Assembly: GCF_947488945.1 (NCBI RefSeq)
Contig: NZ_CANLBS010000004.1
Span: forward strand, 186,001 to 250,000
Direction of reading: 5' to 3'
Length of the DNA: 64,000 nucleotides
Source of the DNA: an uncultured Streptomyces sp.
GTDB lineage: Bacteria; Actinomycetota; Actinomycetes; Streptomycetales; Streptomycetaceae
Shown in pieces: positions 8,953 through 17,427 of this stretch. Made by a program: the position numbers and the translations under genes. The notes under the pieces were generated by a model that saw nothing but the letters and a program-made list of their open reading frames with translations, did no database searches and was not told where the DNA came from. How positions within the stretch are numbered: the first letter of the stretch is position 1; each line of letters begins with the position of its first letter.

Positions 8953-10705
8953 CCGGCAGCACCAGATCGGCCCCCGCGCCGGGCCGCCCGCCCCCGGCGG
9001 GCGGCTCCGCGGACCGGGCGTGCGGCGCGTACCCGGCGGCGGTCGCCACCAGGACGTCCCCCGCGCCCGGCCGCTCGGGCAGGACGTACCGGCCCTCCTG
9101 GTCGGCCACCGCGAGTCCGGCCTGACGGCCCCGGCGGTCGACCACCGTCACGGTGGCGCGGGGAACCGGAACGCCGTCGGAGTCCAGCACCCGGCCGCCG
9201 AACGCACCCCCGGCCACCAGCGCCTCGGCCTCGGCGAGCACCGCGTCCCCCTCGCTGCTCGCCACCAGCACCGGGTGCGCCGCGGGCTTGCGCGAGGGCA
9301 GGAACGCGGCGAGGGCCAGCCCCACCAGCACCGCCGCCGTGGCGATGCCGAAGGAGATCCGGAACCCCTCCATCGACGGCACGGCGGCCGTGCCCGCCCG
9401 GACCGAGGTGTTGGCCAGCACCATGCCGATCACCGCGCTGGAGACGGAGGTGCCGATCGAGCGCATCAGCGTGTTGAGGCCGTTGGCCGCACCCGTCTCG
9501 GACGGGTCGACCGCGCCGATGATGAGGGCCGGCAGCGAGGAGTACGCCAGTCCGATGCCGGCGCCGAGCACCACCGCGATCACCACGGTCTGCCAGGGCG
9601 CGCTCATCAGCCCGAGCCCGGCGCCGTAGCCGACGGCGATGATCAGCAGGCCGAGCATCAGGGAGACCTTGGGGCCGCGACGGGCCGACAGCCGGGCGTA
9701 GACGGGCGCGACGAACATCATCGTCAGGCCCAGCGGCGCCACGCACAGCCCGGCCACGATCATGGACTGGCCCAGCCCGTACCCGGTGGAGACGGGGAGC
9801 TGGAGGAGCTGCGGCAGCACCAGCGAGACGGCGTAGAACGCGACGCCCACCATGATGGAGGCCAGGTTGGTCAGCAGCACCTCGCGGCGGGCGCTGGTGC
9901 GCAGGTCCACCAGCGGTGCGGGGCTGCGGAGTTCGAACAGCCCCCAGGCCACCAGGACGACGAGCGAGGCGCCGATCAGTGCGAGCGTCAGCGGCGAAGT
10001 CCAGCCCCAGTCACTGCCCTTGGTGATCGGCAGCAGCAGGCAGACCAGCCCCAGCGACAGCCCGAGCGCGCCGACGAGGTCGAAGCCTCCGGGGGCGCGC
10101 AGCGGCGGCTCGGGGACGACGAGGGCGGTGAGCGCCATGGCGAGCACGCCGAGCGCGGCCGAACTCAGGAAGAGCGCGTGCCAGTCGGCGTGCTGGGCGA
10201 TCAACGCCGCACCCGGCAGGGCGAGTCCGCCGCCCACGCCGATCGACGAGCTCATCAGCGCCATCGCCGATCCCAGCTTCTCCGGGGGGAGTTCGTCGCG
10301 CATGATGCCGATGCCGAGCGGGATCGCGCCCATGGCGAAGCCCTGGAGGGCGCGGCCGGCGATCATCACCGTGAGGTCGTCGGTGACCGCGCATATGAGG
10401 GAGCCGACCACCATCACGGCGAGGCTCGCCAGCAGCATCCGGCGCTTGCCGTAGAGGTCGCCGAGCCGCCCCATGATCGGGGTGGCCACCGCGCCGGCGA
10501 GCAGGGTCGCGGTCATCACCCAGGTGGCGTTGGACGGATCGGTGTCGAGGAGGCCGGGAAGGTCCTTGATCACGGGGACGAGCAGGGTCTGCATCACCGC
10601 GACGGTGATCCCCGCGAACGCGAGGACGGGGACGAGGCCGCCGCCCTTCCCGCGCTGCGGACCGGGAAGTCCCCCGGCGTGCCGTTCGTGCGTCGTCCGT
10701 CGCAT
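8858..10705 (-). CDS. MFS drug transporter (DHA2 type) with C-terminal carboxypeptidase-regulatory-like domain
   Basis: A 615-residue protein. Residues about 25-475 form some fourteen membrane segments with MFS motifs (GRLGDLYGKRR near 80-90), fitting the DHA2 proton-coupled efflux family. After the last helix comes a soluble part. Residues about 498-565 (GGRVLDSDGVPVPRATV ... GYAPHA) look like the beta-sandwich CarboxypepD_reg-like domain, followed by a Pro/Ala/Arg tail. This domain normally occurs outside the membrane and is not needed for transport. The start is ATG with GGAGG eight bases upstream. The 3' end overlaps pepE by 95 bases in convergent orientation, so the tail is encoded antisense to pepE. 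Confidence 0.85.
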   Translation of the reverse strand: MRRTTHERHAGGLPGPQRGKGGGLVPVLAFAGITVAVMQTLLVPVIKDLPGLLDTDPSNATWVMTATLLAGAVATPIMGRLGDLYGKRRMLLASLAVMVVGSLICAVTDDLTVMIAGRALQGFAMGAIPLGIGIMRDELPPEKLGSAMALMSSSIGVGGGLALPGAALIAQHADWHALFLSSAALGVLAMALTALVVPEPPLRAPGGFDLVGALGLSLGLVCLLLPITKGSDWGWTSPLTLALIGASLVVLVAWGLFELRSPAPLVDLRTSARREVLLTNLASIMVGVAFYAVSLVLPQLLQLPVSTGYGLGQSMIVAGLCVAPLGLTMMFVAPVYARLSARRGPKVSLMLGLLIIAVGYGAGLGLMSAPWQTVVIAVVLGAGIGLAYSSLPALIIGAVDPSETGAANGLNTLMRSIGTSVSSAVIGMVLANTSVRAGTAAVPSMEGFRISFGIATAAVLVGLALAAFLPSRKPAAHPVLVASSEGDAVLAEAEALVAGGAFGGRVLDSDGVPVPRATVTVVDRRGRQAGLAVADQEGRYVLPERPGAGDVLVATAAGYAPHARSAEPPAGGGRPGAGADLVLPVSGPARRTVPEPSAGPTRPTPPEAPARARRG

Positions 10706-10891
10706 GGGTTCGCCCTCCGGGCAGCCTCGGTCACCCGGGGACCCCCCAAGGTGCGTGCATGGTGAACACGTCCAGTCACACCCAGTATTCCGGTGTAGGG
10801 GCCATCGAGGGTGAACGGGGCGTTACGTGTGGAGGTGACGGGAGGCCGGGGGTGTGCGCCCGAGGGAGAGTCGTGCGCGGGGGCGCGGACG

Positions 10892-10929
10892 ACGGGGGCC
10901 GCCCCGCCGGGTGGCGGAGCGGCCCCCGT
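10892..10929. terminator. 17-bp hairpin (one mismatch), end of minus-strand unit
   Basis: Arms 10892-10908 and 10913-10929 pair at 16 of 17 positions around a 4-nt loop (GGGT). It follows the small gene at 11011-11184 and precedes the MFS promoter. Confidence 0.75.
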
Positions 10930-11010
10930 GCGGTCGGTCGCGGCTGCCGCCGGTGCGGCCCGCGCCTCGCTGTGACCGGGGCCCATGCGGCCCCGGGCGG
11001 GGCCCGTACC

Positions 11011-11184
11011 TCAGGCGGCCTGGACGGACTCCGCCGACGGGCGCCGGTGGCGGCCGCGCGGCTGGACGGAGGCGCTCTCCGCCGACGCGCCCCCTCGGTG
11101 TTTTCCGGAGCCGCCGGCTCCGGCCCGCGGCGCGTGCGCCTCCGGCGGGCGCGTCCAGGTCGTGTCGGTTCGGGCTTCAGACAT
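11011..11184 (-). CDS. Small basic protein with two G-(K/R)-H-R motifs
   Basis: A 57-residue frame starting at an ATG with GGGGTGA eight bases upstream; a GTG four codons earlier is possible. It has a Thr/Pro/Ala-rich first half and two similar basic motifs, GKHRG and GRHRRPSAES. It sits 36 bases after the stop of the large minus-strand gene and before a strong hairpin, so it is probably the last cistron of that unit. No function is recognised. Its reality rests on position, ribosome-binding site and third-position G/C. Confidence 0.45.
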   Translation of the reverse strand: MSEARTDTTWTRPPEAHAPRAGAGGSGKHRGGASAESASVQPRGRHRRPSAESVQAA

Positions 11185-11220
11185 GTGGGAAGTCACCCCG
11201 TCGCGTTCGCTTACCGGTGT

Positions 11221-13125
11221 TCAGGTGCCCGTGACCCGCACCGGAACGGTCACCCTGGGCATCCCGTCCGGTACGGCTGCGTAGCCCCGGCCGAGAGTCT
11301 GGCCAGGCACGGCCGAGCCGCTGAGCGGCGCCTGCCCCAACGGCACGGGCCTACACATCACGGGCCGGCCGGCCTCCCCGTACGGACCGTCGACGCCGCC
11401 CGGTCCGCCGCTCTGTCCGTACGCGGGGCCGCCGCCGTCCCCGTCCCCGTACGGCGGTTCCTCGTCGGGGCCGTCCGCCGGGGCCTCCAGCACCGCGACT
11501 CCGCAGGGTGCGTCCGGCCGGGAGTACGGCAGACCGAGCAGTCCGTCGCGGTTCCAGAAACCGGAACCCGCGAGCCAGCCCTCGGGTGCGGCGACATGGT
11601 GGACGCGCCGCCCCGCCGGGCGCCACACCCCCACCCAGCTTCCGGCCGCGCCGTCGAGGCGCAGCGCCACCGCGCAGCTCTCCGGCATCAGCATCTGCCC
11701 CGGCTGCACCGCGAACGGGGTCACCCGGACGTCCGCCGGACACAGGCACTCCGGGAAGCGGACCGGCAGCGAACTGCCGAGCACCCCCCAGCCCAGCCGG
11801 TCGTGACCGGGCGCGTCGGACCGCAGGAGGAACAGGCCGCTGTCCGCGTCCGCGATCAGCAGGCGGTCGTCGCTGCCCGGCGCGATCTGCAGCAGCGGGC
11901 TCAGCTCGCCGCCGCGGCCGAGGTCCAGCGCCACCGTCTTGACCGCGCCGCCGTCCGGGAACTGCCGGTCGAGCGCCAGCATCCGGCCCGCGTCGTCCAG
12001 CCAGACACCGCCGGAACACCGTCCCGGCACGTCCACGAGGTGCTCGGGGCCGAAGGCGCCGCCGGCCACGAGCCAGAGGCCGGTGGAACGCTCCCCCGGA
12101 GCCAGGGCGTAGACGCGCGTCCCGCCCGGCGCGGCCGGCAGCAGCGTCATGCCGGGGCACTCGACCGCGCCGAGCGGGAGTTCGCCGGTGCCGGGACCGG
12201 TCGGGTAGAGCAGGGAGAAAGTCTGGAGGCCGGCCGCCGCGCGCCGGATCAGGACCCGCCCGTCCGCGAGCGGCACCACCTGGGCGTCCGGCTCCTCGGG
12301 CTGGTCCAGGGGGAGCGGCACGGCGTAGGGCTCCGGGCCGTCGAGCGTCCAGCGCTCCGGGTACCAGTCCTGCCCGTGCGGGTCCGTACCGCGCAGGGTC
12401 AGCCGGGCCGCGTAGGCACCGTCCGCCGACACGGCGAAGGGGGCGGCGGGGGAGTGGGAGGACGAGGGGGCGCCGGGACCCGTTGTGGCCGGGGCTGTGG
12501 TCTGGGCTGTGGTCCGGCCCGGGGCCTGAACCCGGGCCGGGGTCTGTCGCGGGGCCGGTTCCGGCGTCGGGGGCGTTCCGACGACCGCGCTGCGGCCCTG
12601 GGACATGCGTGCCGCGGCCGACTCCCGGGCCGCGCCGGAGGCCCTGGCGGCCTGGGCGCGCCGGGCCGGGCCCGGGAGATAGACGGCGCCCGCCGCCCCC
12701 GGTCCGAAGACCGCGCCCGGTACCTGGGCCGCTCCCGGCCCGTACGTACCGCCCGGACCACCCGGCCCGTGCGCCCCGCCCGTCACGCCGACCACGCCGA
12801 TCGCGGCCACCAGGGAGAGCGCGTCGGCCGCGCCGTGCTCGTGCGGATCGGGGCCGCGCGTCGGGGGACCACCGTGCGCGCCGGGGGCGTCCGTGCGGGA
12901 GCCGCCGGTAGCGGAGCCCACCGTACGAGGGCCGTCCGTACGGGGGCCGGGCGCGCCGGCGTCGTTCGGGGCGGGCCCCGCCGGGCCCGGCTCCGGTGGA
13001 CCGGTCGTGGTGCTGTGGTGCGTGATGTGGTTCCCGTCCGGTTCCCCGGGTTCCTCGGGCGCGGCAACCGGCTCGGCAGCCGGTGTCGCGGCCGTGTCGG
13101 TCGCGCCTGTGGCACAGACAGTCAT
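11221..13125 (-). CDS. Large hypothetical protein: low-complexity N-terminus plus propeller-like C-terminus
   Basis: A 634-residue protein with no signal peptide or clear membrane span. About 230 N-terminal residues are rich in Pro, Gly, Ala and Thr. Residues about 235-590 show regularly spaced beta-type segments with repeated G-R/D-x-L patterns (DGRVLIRRAA, GGVWLDDAGRMLALD, DDRLLIADADSG), suggesting a beta-propeller; a short Gly/Pro tail follows. No catalytic motif is visible. The frame has an earlier ATG, but the one at 13125 has GGAGGTGA seven bases before it and a good promoter just upstream. I do not recognise a named family. Confidence 0.75.
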   Translation of the reverse strand: MTVCATGATDTAATPAAEPVAAPEEPGEPDGNHITHHSTTTGPPEPGPAGPAPNDAGAPGPRTDGPRTVGSATGGSRTDAPGAHGGPPTRGPDPHEHGAADALSLVAAIGVVGVTGGAHGPGGPGGTYGPGAAQVPGAVFGPGAAGAVYLPGPARRAQAARASGAARESAAARMSQGRSAVVGTPPTPEPAPRQTPARVQAPGRTTAQTTAPATTGPGAPSSSHSPAAPFAVSADGAYAARLTLRGTDPHGQDWYPERWTLDGPEPYAVPLPLDQPEEPDAQVVPLADGRVLIRRAAAGLQTFSLLYPTGPGTGELPLGAVECPGMTLLPAAPGGTRVYALAPGERSTGLWLVAGGAFGPEHLVDVPGRCSGGVWLDDAGRMLALDRQFPDGGAVKTVALDLGRGGELSPLLQIAPGSDDRLLIADADSGLFLLRSDAPGHDRLGWGVLGSSLPVRFPECLCPADVRVTPFAVQPGQMLMPESCAVALRLDGAAGSWVGVWRPAGRRVHHVAAPEGWLAGSGFWNRDGLLGLPYSRPDAPCGVAVLEAPADGPDEEPPYGDGDGGGPAYGQSGGPGGVDGPYGEAGRPVMCRPVPLGQAPLSGSAVPGQTLGRGYAAVPDGMPRVTVPVRVTGT

Positions 13126-13148
13126 GGACTCGTCACCTCCGGCAACCG

Positions 13149-13178
13149 AAGCTAGTTTTCGCACTTCCTGCCGAACAA
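13149..13178 (-). promoter_or_regulatory. Promoter of the 634-residue protein gene
   Basis: On the minus strand TTGTTC (13173-13178) is followed after 18 bases by TAGCTT (13149-13154). The predicted start of transcription leaves a leader of about 17 bases containing the Shine-Dalgarno. Confidence 0.55.
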
Positions 13179-13405
13179 CGCCACACCTACGACTTCACAC
13201 ATAAGGGTGGTGATGCCCCTATTCACGGGTGGCCGCGGTCTTTTTGTGGTGCGGAGGGGTGTCCGGGGTCCCGACCTGCGGTTCCGCCCGTCCGGCGCGT
13301 CCGCGCGGCGGGCCGGACCGGCGAGCCGGACATGACCCACGGTGACCGCCCGTCGGTCTCCGTGCGCGCGTCCGGCGGCATGACCGGCGGGGCACCCGGT
13401 ACAGG

Positions 13406-13411
13406 TAGCCT
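13406..13411 (+). promoter_or_regulatory. Leaderless -10 element (TAGCCT) of the Nif3-like gene
   Basis: TAGCCT ends seven bases before the GTG start at 13419 and there is no Shine-Dalgarno, the spacing expected for a leaderless transcript. Confidence 0.5.
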
Positions 13412-13418
13412 TTGCCCC

Positions 13419-14255
13419 GTGCCCCGTCTGTCTGAAGTCATCACCGCCCTCGACGCCCTCTGGCCCCCGGACCGGGCCGAGGCATGGGACGCGGTCGGCA
13501 CGGTCTGCGGCGACCCGGGCGCGGAGGTCGACCGCGTCCTGTTCGCCGTCGACCCGGTCCAGGACATCGTCGACGAGGCGGTCCGGCTCGGCGCCCAGCT
13601 GATCGTCACCCACCACCCGCTGTATCTGCGGGGCACCACCACGGTCGCCGCCGACACCTTCAAGGGCCGGGTGGTGCACACCCTGATCTCGCGGGGCGTC
13701 GCCCTGCATGTCGCGCACACCAACGCCGACACCGCCGACCCGGGTGTCTCCGACGCCCTCGCCGGTGCGCTCGACCTGCGGATCACCGGCCCCCTGGTGC
13801 CCGACACCACCGACCCCGCCGGCCGCCGGGGCCTCGGCCGGATCTGCGCGCTCGACCACCCCGAGACCCTTCAGGACTTCGCCGCCCGCGCCGCCGCCCG
13901 GCTGCCCGCCACCGCGCAGGGCATCCGGCTCGCCGGCGACCCGGACGCACTCGTGCGTACGGTCGCGGTCAGCGGCGGCTCCGGCGACAGCCTCTTAGAC
14001 GCCGTGCGCGCCGCGGGCGTCGACGCCTTCCTCACCGCCGACCTCCGCCACCACCCGGCGTCCGAGGCCGTGCAGCACTCGCCGCTCGGCCTCGTCGACG
14101 CCGCGCACTGGGCCACCGAGTGGCCCTGGTGCGAGCAGGCGGCGGCCCAGCTCGACGCGATTTCCGACCGCGAGGGATGGGACCTGCGGGTCCACGTCTC
14201 GAAGCAGGTCACCGACCCCTGGACCACCCACCATTCTTCTGGAGCCCCCAACTGA
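13419..14255 (+). CDS. Nif3-like dinuclear metal centre hexameric protein
   Basis: A 278-residue protein of the Nif3/YbgI family, whose members assemble as toroidal hexamers with a dinuclear metal site and unresolved function. The family motifs are present: DRVLFAVDP near the start, VTHHPLYLRG with paired His ligands (about 64-74), VAHTNAD (about 102-108) and the C-terminal DLRHH with a late HW motif. GTG start, apparently leaderless. It overlaps the zinc-ribbon gene by four bases (CTGA) and begins a coupled three-gene unit with the zinc-ribbon and RNase H-phosphatase genes. Confidence 0.88.
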   Translation: MPRLSEVITALDALWPPDRAEAWDAVGTVCGDPGAEVDRVLFAVDPVQDIVDEAVRLGAQLIVTHHPLYLRGTTTVAADTFKGRVVHTLISRGVALHVAHTNADTADPGVSDALAGALDLRITGPLVPDTTDPAGRRGLGRICALDHPETLQDFAARAAARLPATAQGIRLAGDPDALVRTVAVSGGSGDSLLDAVRAAGVDAFLTADLRHHPASEAVQHSPLGLVDAAHWATEWPWCEQAAAQLDAISDREGWDLRVHVSKQVTDPWTTHHSSGAPN

Positions 14256-14995
14256 ACGCCGCGCCCGCCGACCAGATCCGACTCCTCGACGTCCAGGCCC
14301 TCGACGTACGCCTCTCGCAGCTCGCCCACAAGCGCGCCTCGCTGCCCGAGCACGCCGAGATCGAGTCCCTCAACAGCGACCTCGCCCAGCTCCGCGACCT
14401 GCTGGTCGCCTCCCAGACCGAGGAGGGCGACACCACCCGCGAGCAGACCAAGGCCGAGCAGGACGTCGACCAGGTGCGCCAGCGCGCCGTCCGCGACCAG
14501 CAGCGCCTCGACTCCGGAGCGGTGTCCTCGCCCAAGGACCTGGAGAACCTCCAGCGCGAGATCACCTCGCTCGCCAAGCGTCAGGGAGACCTCGAAGACG
14601 TCGTCCTGGAGATCATGGAGCGCCGCGAGGCCGCCCAGGAGCGCGTGGGCGAGCTGACCGAGCGGGTCGCCGCCGTGCAGGCCAAGGTCGACGACGCCAC
14701 CGCCCGCCGCGACGCCGCGCTGACGGAGATCGACGCCGAGGTGGAGACGGTCACCAAGGACCGCTCCGTCGTCGCCGAGGTCATCCCCGCCGACCTGCTG
14801 AAGCTGTACGACAAGCTCCGCGCCCAGCAGGGCGGGGTCGGCGCCGCCCGCCTCTACCAGCGCCGTTGCGAGGGCTGCCGGCTGGAGCTGAACATCACGG
14901 AGGTCAACGACGTGAAGGCCGCGTCGCCCGACACGGTCCTGCGGTGCGAGAACTGCCACCGCATCCTCGTCCGCACCTCGGACTCCGGCATCTGA
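14252..14995 (+). CDS. C4-type zinc-ribbon coiled-coil protein, CTG start
   Basis: A 247-residue protein. Residues about 5-195 form a long charged coiled coil (many Gln, Glu, Arg and Leu heptads). A C-terminal zinc ribbon uses CEGC and CENC (about 205-240). This matches the C4-type zinc-ribbon proteins next to Nif3 genes in actinobacteria, proposed to bind nucleic acid. No ATG, GTG or TTG occurs in frame for more than 200 bases, and later starts would destroy the coiled coil. CTG at 14252 has GGAG seven bases upstream and overlaps the Nif3 stop (CTGA), so I take it as the real start. It ends in TGATG with the next gene. Confidence 0.85.
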   Translation: MNAAPADQIRLLDVQALDVRLSQLAHKRASLPEHAEIESLNSDLAQLRDLLVASQTEEGDTTREQTKAEQDVDQVRQRAVRDQQRLDSGAVSSPKDLENLQREITSLAKRQGDLEDVVLEIMERREAAQERVGELTERVAAVQAKVDDATARRDAALTEIDAEVETVTKDRSVVAEVIPADLLKLYDKLRAQQGGVGAARLYQRRCEGCRLELNITEVNDVKAASPDTVLRCENCHRILVRTSDSGI

Positions 14996-16410
14996 TGTCC
15001 TCCGCTCCCCACCGGTTCGTCGTCGAGGCCGACGGGGGCTCCCGGGGCAACCCGGGGCCCGCCGGCTACGGCGCCGTCGTCCTCGACCCGCTCACCGGCA
15101 CCACCCTGGCCGAGCGCGCCGCGTACCTGGGCGTCGCCACGAACAACGTCGCCGAGTACAAGGGACTCGTCGCCGGCCTCCGGGCCGTCCGGGACCTGCT
15201 GCCCGAGGACGTGGACGACGCGTCCGTCGAGGTGCGCGTACGGATGGACTCCAAACTGGTGGTGGAGCAGATGTCGGGGCGCTGGAAGATCAAGCACCCC
15301 GACATGAAGCCGCTCGCGGCGGAGGCGGCCCGGATCTTCCCGGCCTCGTCCGTCAGCTACGAGTGGATCCCGCGCGAGAAGAACAAGCATGCCGACCGGC
15401 TCGCCAACGAGGCGATGGACGCGGGCAAGCGCGGCCGGCCCTGGGAGCCGTCGTCCTCGACCGCGGATCTCGACACCCTCCGCCCGGACTCCGGCGGGGC
15501 CGCCGGTCCCGCGACCGCGGGCACGCCCGACCCGGACCGCCTGACGGGCGAGGTCTACGACGCGCCCACCGGCCCGCCCGGCGACGCGGCGGCCGGCGCG
15601 GCGAAGGTCCGCGCGGCACTCGCGGCCGCCCGCACCCCGGGCGCCGACGCCGCCGAGCCGGCGACCGCCGACACGGAGGCCGGGACCGCCCCCGCCGTGA
15701 CCGTGGCCCCGCGGGTGGGGGCCGTCAACCCGCAGGCAGGTACCGTCACCCCGCAGGTGGGCTGGGGTGCCGCGCCCGACATGGGCGAGCCGGCCGTCTT
15801 CCATCTGCTGCGGCACGGCGAGACCGTGCTGACGCCGGAGAAGCGGTTCTCCGGCAGCGGCGGCACCGACCCCGAACTCTCCCCGGCCGGACGCGAGCAG
15901 GCCGCCCGTGCCGCCGACCACTTCGGCGCCGACCGCACCGTCGACGTCATCGTCAGCTCGCCGCTGCGCCGCTGCCGCGAGACCGCCGCGGCGGTTTCGG
16001 CCCGCCTCGGACTGGACGTCGAGATCGACGAGGGCCTGCGCGAGACGGACTTCGGCGCGTGGGAAGGGCTGACCTTCGGCGAGGTGCGCGAGCGGTACGC
16101 CTCCGATCTGACGACCTGGCTGTCCGACCCGGAGGCCGCGCCCACCGGCGGCGGCGAGAGCTTCGTGGAGGTCGCCCTGCGGGTCGCCGAGGCGCGCGAC
16201 CGGCTGGCCGCCCGGCACGCCGGTCGCACGGTCCTCGTCGTCACCCACGTCACCCCGATCAAGACCCTGGTCCGGCTGGCGCTGGGCGCCCCGGCCGACT
16301 CGATGTTCCGGATGGAGCTGTCGGCGGCCTCGCTGTCCACGGTGGCGTACTACGCGGACGGCAACGCCTCCGTCCGCCTCCTCAACGGCACCTCGCACCT
16401 GCGGGGTTGA
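14995..16410 (+). CDS. Bifunctional RNase H / acid phosphatase
   Basis: A 471-residue fusion. Residues about 5-140 are a type I RNase H fold with acidic residues in VEADGGSRGNPGP, NNVAEYKGL, RMDSKLVV and the late NKHADRL. A low-complexity Ala/Pro/Thr/Val linker (about 150-260) leads to a histidine-phosphatase domain (about 265-465) with LLRHGET as the phosphohistidine motif and a late VVTHVTPI. Such fusions are known in Streptomyces and Mycobacterium; the phosphatase half is linked to alpha-ribazole phosphate or other phosphoesters. The ATG overlaps the preceding stop (TGATG), so the trio is translationally coupled. Confidence 0.92.
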   Translation: MSSAPHRFVVEADGGSRGNPGPAGYGAVVLDPLTGTTLAERAAYLGVATNNVAEYKGLVAGLRAVRDLLPEDVDDASVEVRVRMDSKLVVEQMSGRWKIKHPDMKPLAAEAARIFPASSVSYEWIPREKNKHADRLANEAMDAGKRGRPWEPSSSTADLDTLRPDSGGAAGPATAGTPDPDRLTGEVYDAPTGPPGDAAAGAAKVRAALAAARTPGADAAEPATADTEAGTAPAVTVAPRVGAVNPQAGTVTPQVGWGAAPDMGEPAVFHLLRHGETVLTPEKRFSGSGGTDPELSPAGREQAARAADHFGADRTVDVIVSSPLRRCRETAAAVSARLGLDVEIDEGLRETDFGAWEGLTFGEVRERYASDLTTWLSDPEAAPTGGGESFVEVALRVAEARDRLAARHAGRTVLVVTHVTPIKTLVRLALGAPADSMFRMELSAASLSTVAYYADGNASVRLLNGTSHLRG

Positions 16411-16648
16411 TCCGGGCGCGCGGCCGACCGGAGGGCAACTCCGCCCGGACGGGCAACTCCGGTCCGCGTGAGTCCTTTCGGGTCCGCGGCCGTACTCCGG
16501 CCTGCGCCGCCCACTCTGCCCATGCCGGCATCCCTGGTGCGCGCGGCCGGCTCCGGTCCGCGCGCCCACTCCTGCCCGTGCGGGGAGCGGGCAATCGCCG
16601 AACGGCGCCCCTCCGACCGGGTGTTCGCGGACTCCGGGCCCGGGGCGG

Positions 16649-17296
16649 TCAGCCGCGCAGCGCGGCCGCTCCGGCCGCGAGCTGCTCCACGCGCGCCCAG
16701 TCCTTGGCCGCGACGGCGTCCGCCGGGACCATCCAACTGCCGCCCACGCAGCCGACGTTCGGAAGGGCCAGGTAGGACGGGGCGGAGGCCAGGGAGATGC
16801 CGCCGGTGGGACAGAAGCGAGCCTGCGGCAGCGGGGAGGCGAGCGCCTTCAGATAGGCGGTGCCCCCGGCCGCCTCGGCCGGGAAGAACTTCATCTCGTT
16901 GACCCCGCGCTCCAGCAGGGCCACCACCTCGGAGGTGGAGGAGACGCCCGGCAGGAACGGCAGGCCGGACGCCTTCATCGCGTCCAGCAGGGTGTCGGTC
17001 CAGCCGGGGCTGACCAGGAACCGCGCCCCCGCCTCGACGGTCTCCGCCACGTTGCGGGTGGAGATCACGGTGCCGGCGCCGACCACGGCCTCCGGCACGT
17101 TGCCCGCGATCGCCCTGATGGCGTCCAGCGCGGCGCCGGTCCGCAGAGTCACCTCGATCGCCGGGAGCCCGCCCGCCACCAGGGCGCGGGCGAGCGGTAC
17201 CGCGTCGGCCGCGTCCTCCAGGACGACGACGGGCACGACCGGGGCGAGATCCAGGACGGAGACGTGGGAGGCGGCGAGGGGCGCGGAGGAGGTCAT
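16649..17296 (-). CDS. eda: 2-dehydro-3-deoxy-phosphogluconate / 4-hydroxy-2-oxoglutarate aldolase
   Basis: A 215-residue class I aldolase that splits KDPG to pyruvate and glyceraldehyde 3-phosphate or acts on 4-hydroxy-2-oxoglutarate. The TIM-barrel signatures are present: PVVVLEDAADA, the Glu in IEVTLRTG (about 48-55), VGAGTV (about 72-77), FLVSPGW, and the Schiff-base lysine in MKFFPAEAAGG. GGSWMVP closes the barrel. No other Entner-Doudoroff gene lies in the window. The ATG follows a CAGGAT hexamer by six bases, so the transcript may be leaderless, and a strong palindrome overlaps the -35 region. Confidence 0.9.
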   Translation of the reverse strand: MTSSAPLAASHVSVLDLAPVVPVVVLEDAADAVPLARALVAGGLPAIEVTLRTGAALDAIRAIAGNVPEAVVGAGTVISTRNVAETVEAGARFLVSPGWTDTLLDAMKASGLPFLPGVSSTSEVVALLERGVNEMKFFPAEAAGGTAYLKALASPLPQARFCPTGGISLASAPSYLALPNVGCVGGSWMVPADAVAAKDWARVEQLAAGAAALRG

Positions 17297-17302
17297 GCGC
17301 CC

Positions 17303-17346
17303 ATCCTGCCGGGGCGCCGCCGTCCTGTGCAACGCGCGTTGCGCAG
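17303..17346 (-). promoter_or_regulatory. eda promoter with 22-bp palindromic operator
   Basis: On the minus strand TGCACA (17326-17331) and CAGGAT (17303-17308) are 17 bases apart. The palindrome at 17325-17346 has 11-nt arms matching at 10 of 11 positions with a central GCAACGC/GCGTTGC core, and overlaps the -35. A third half-site (TGCAACGCGC) lies at 17349-17358. Such centred-CG palindromes suit a LacI- or GntR-type repressor. Confidence 0.55.
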
Positions 17347-17427
17347 GGTGCAACGCGCCGCTTCTCTGCGGCCTCTGCTCGGCCCTCTCGATCTCCGCCG
17401 AACCCCCGGCGCGGGCGCTCGGGCCGT

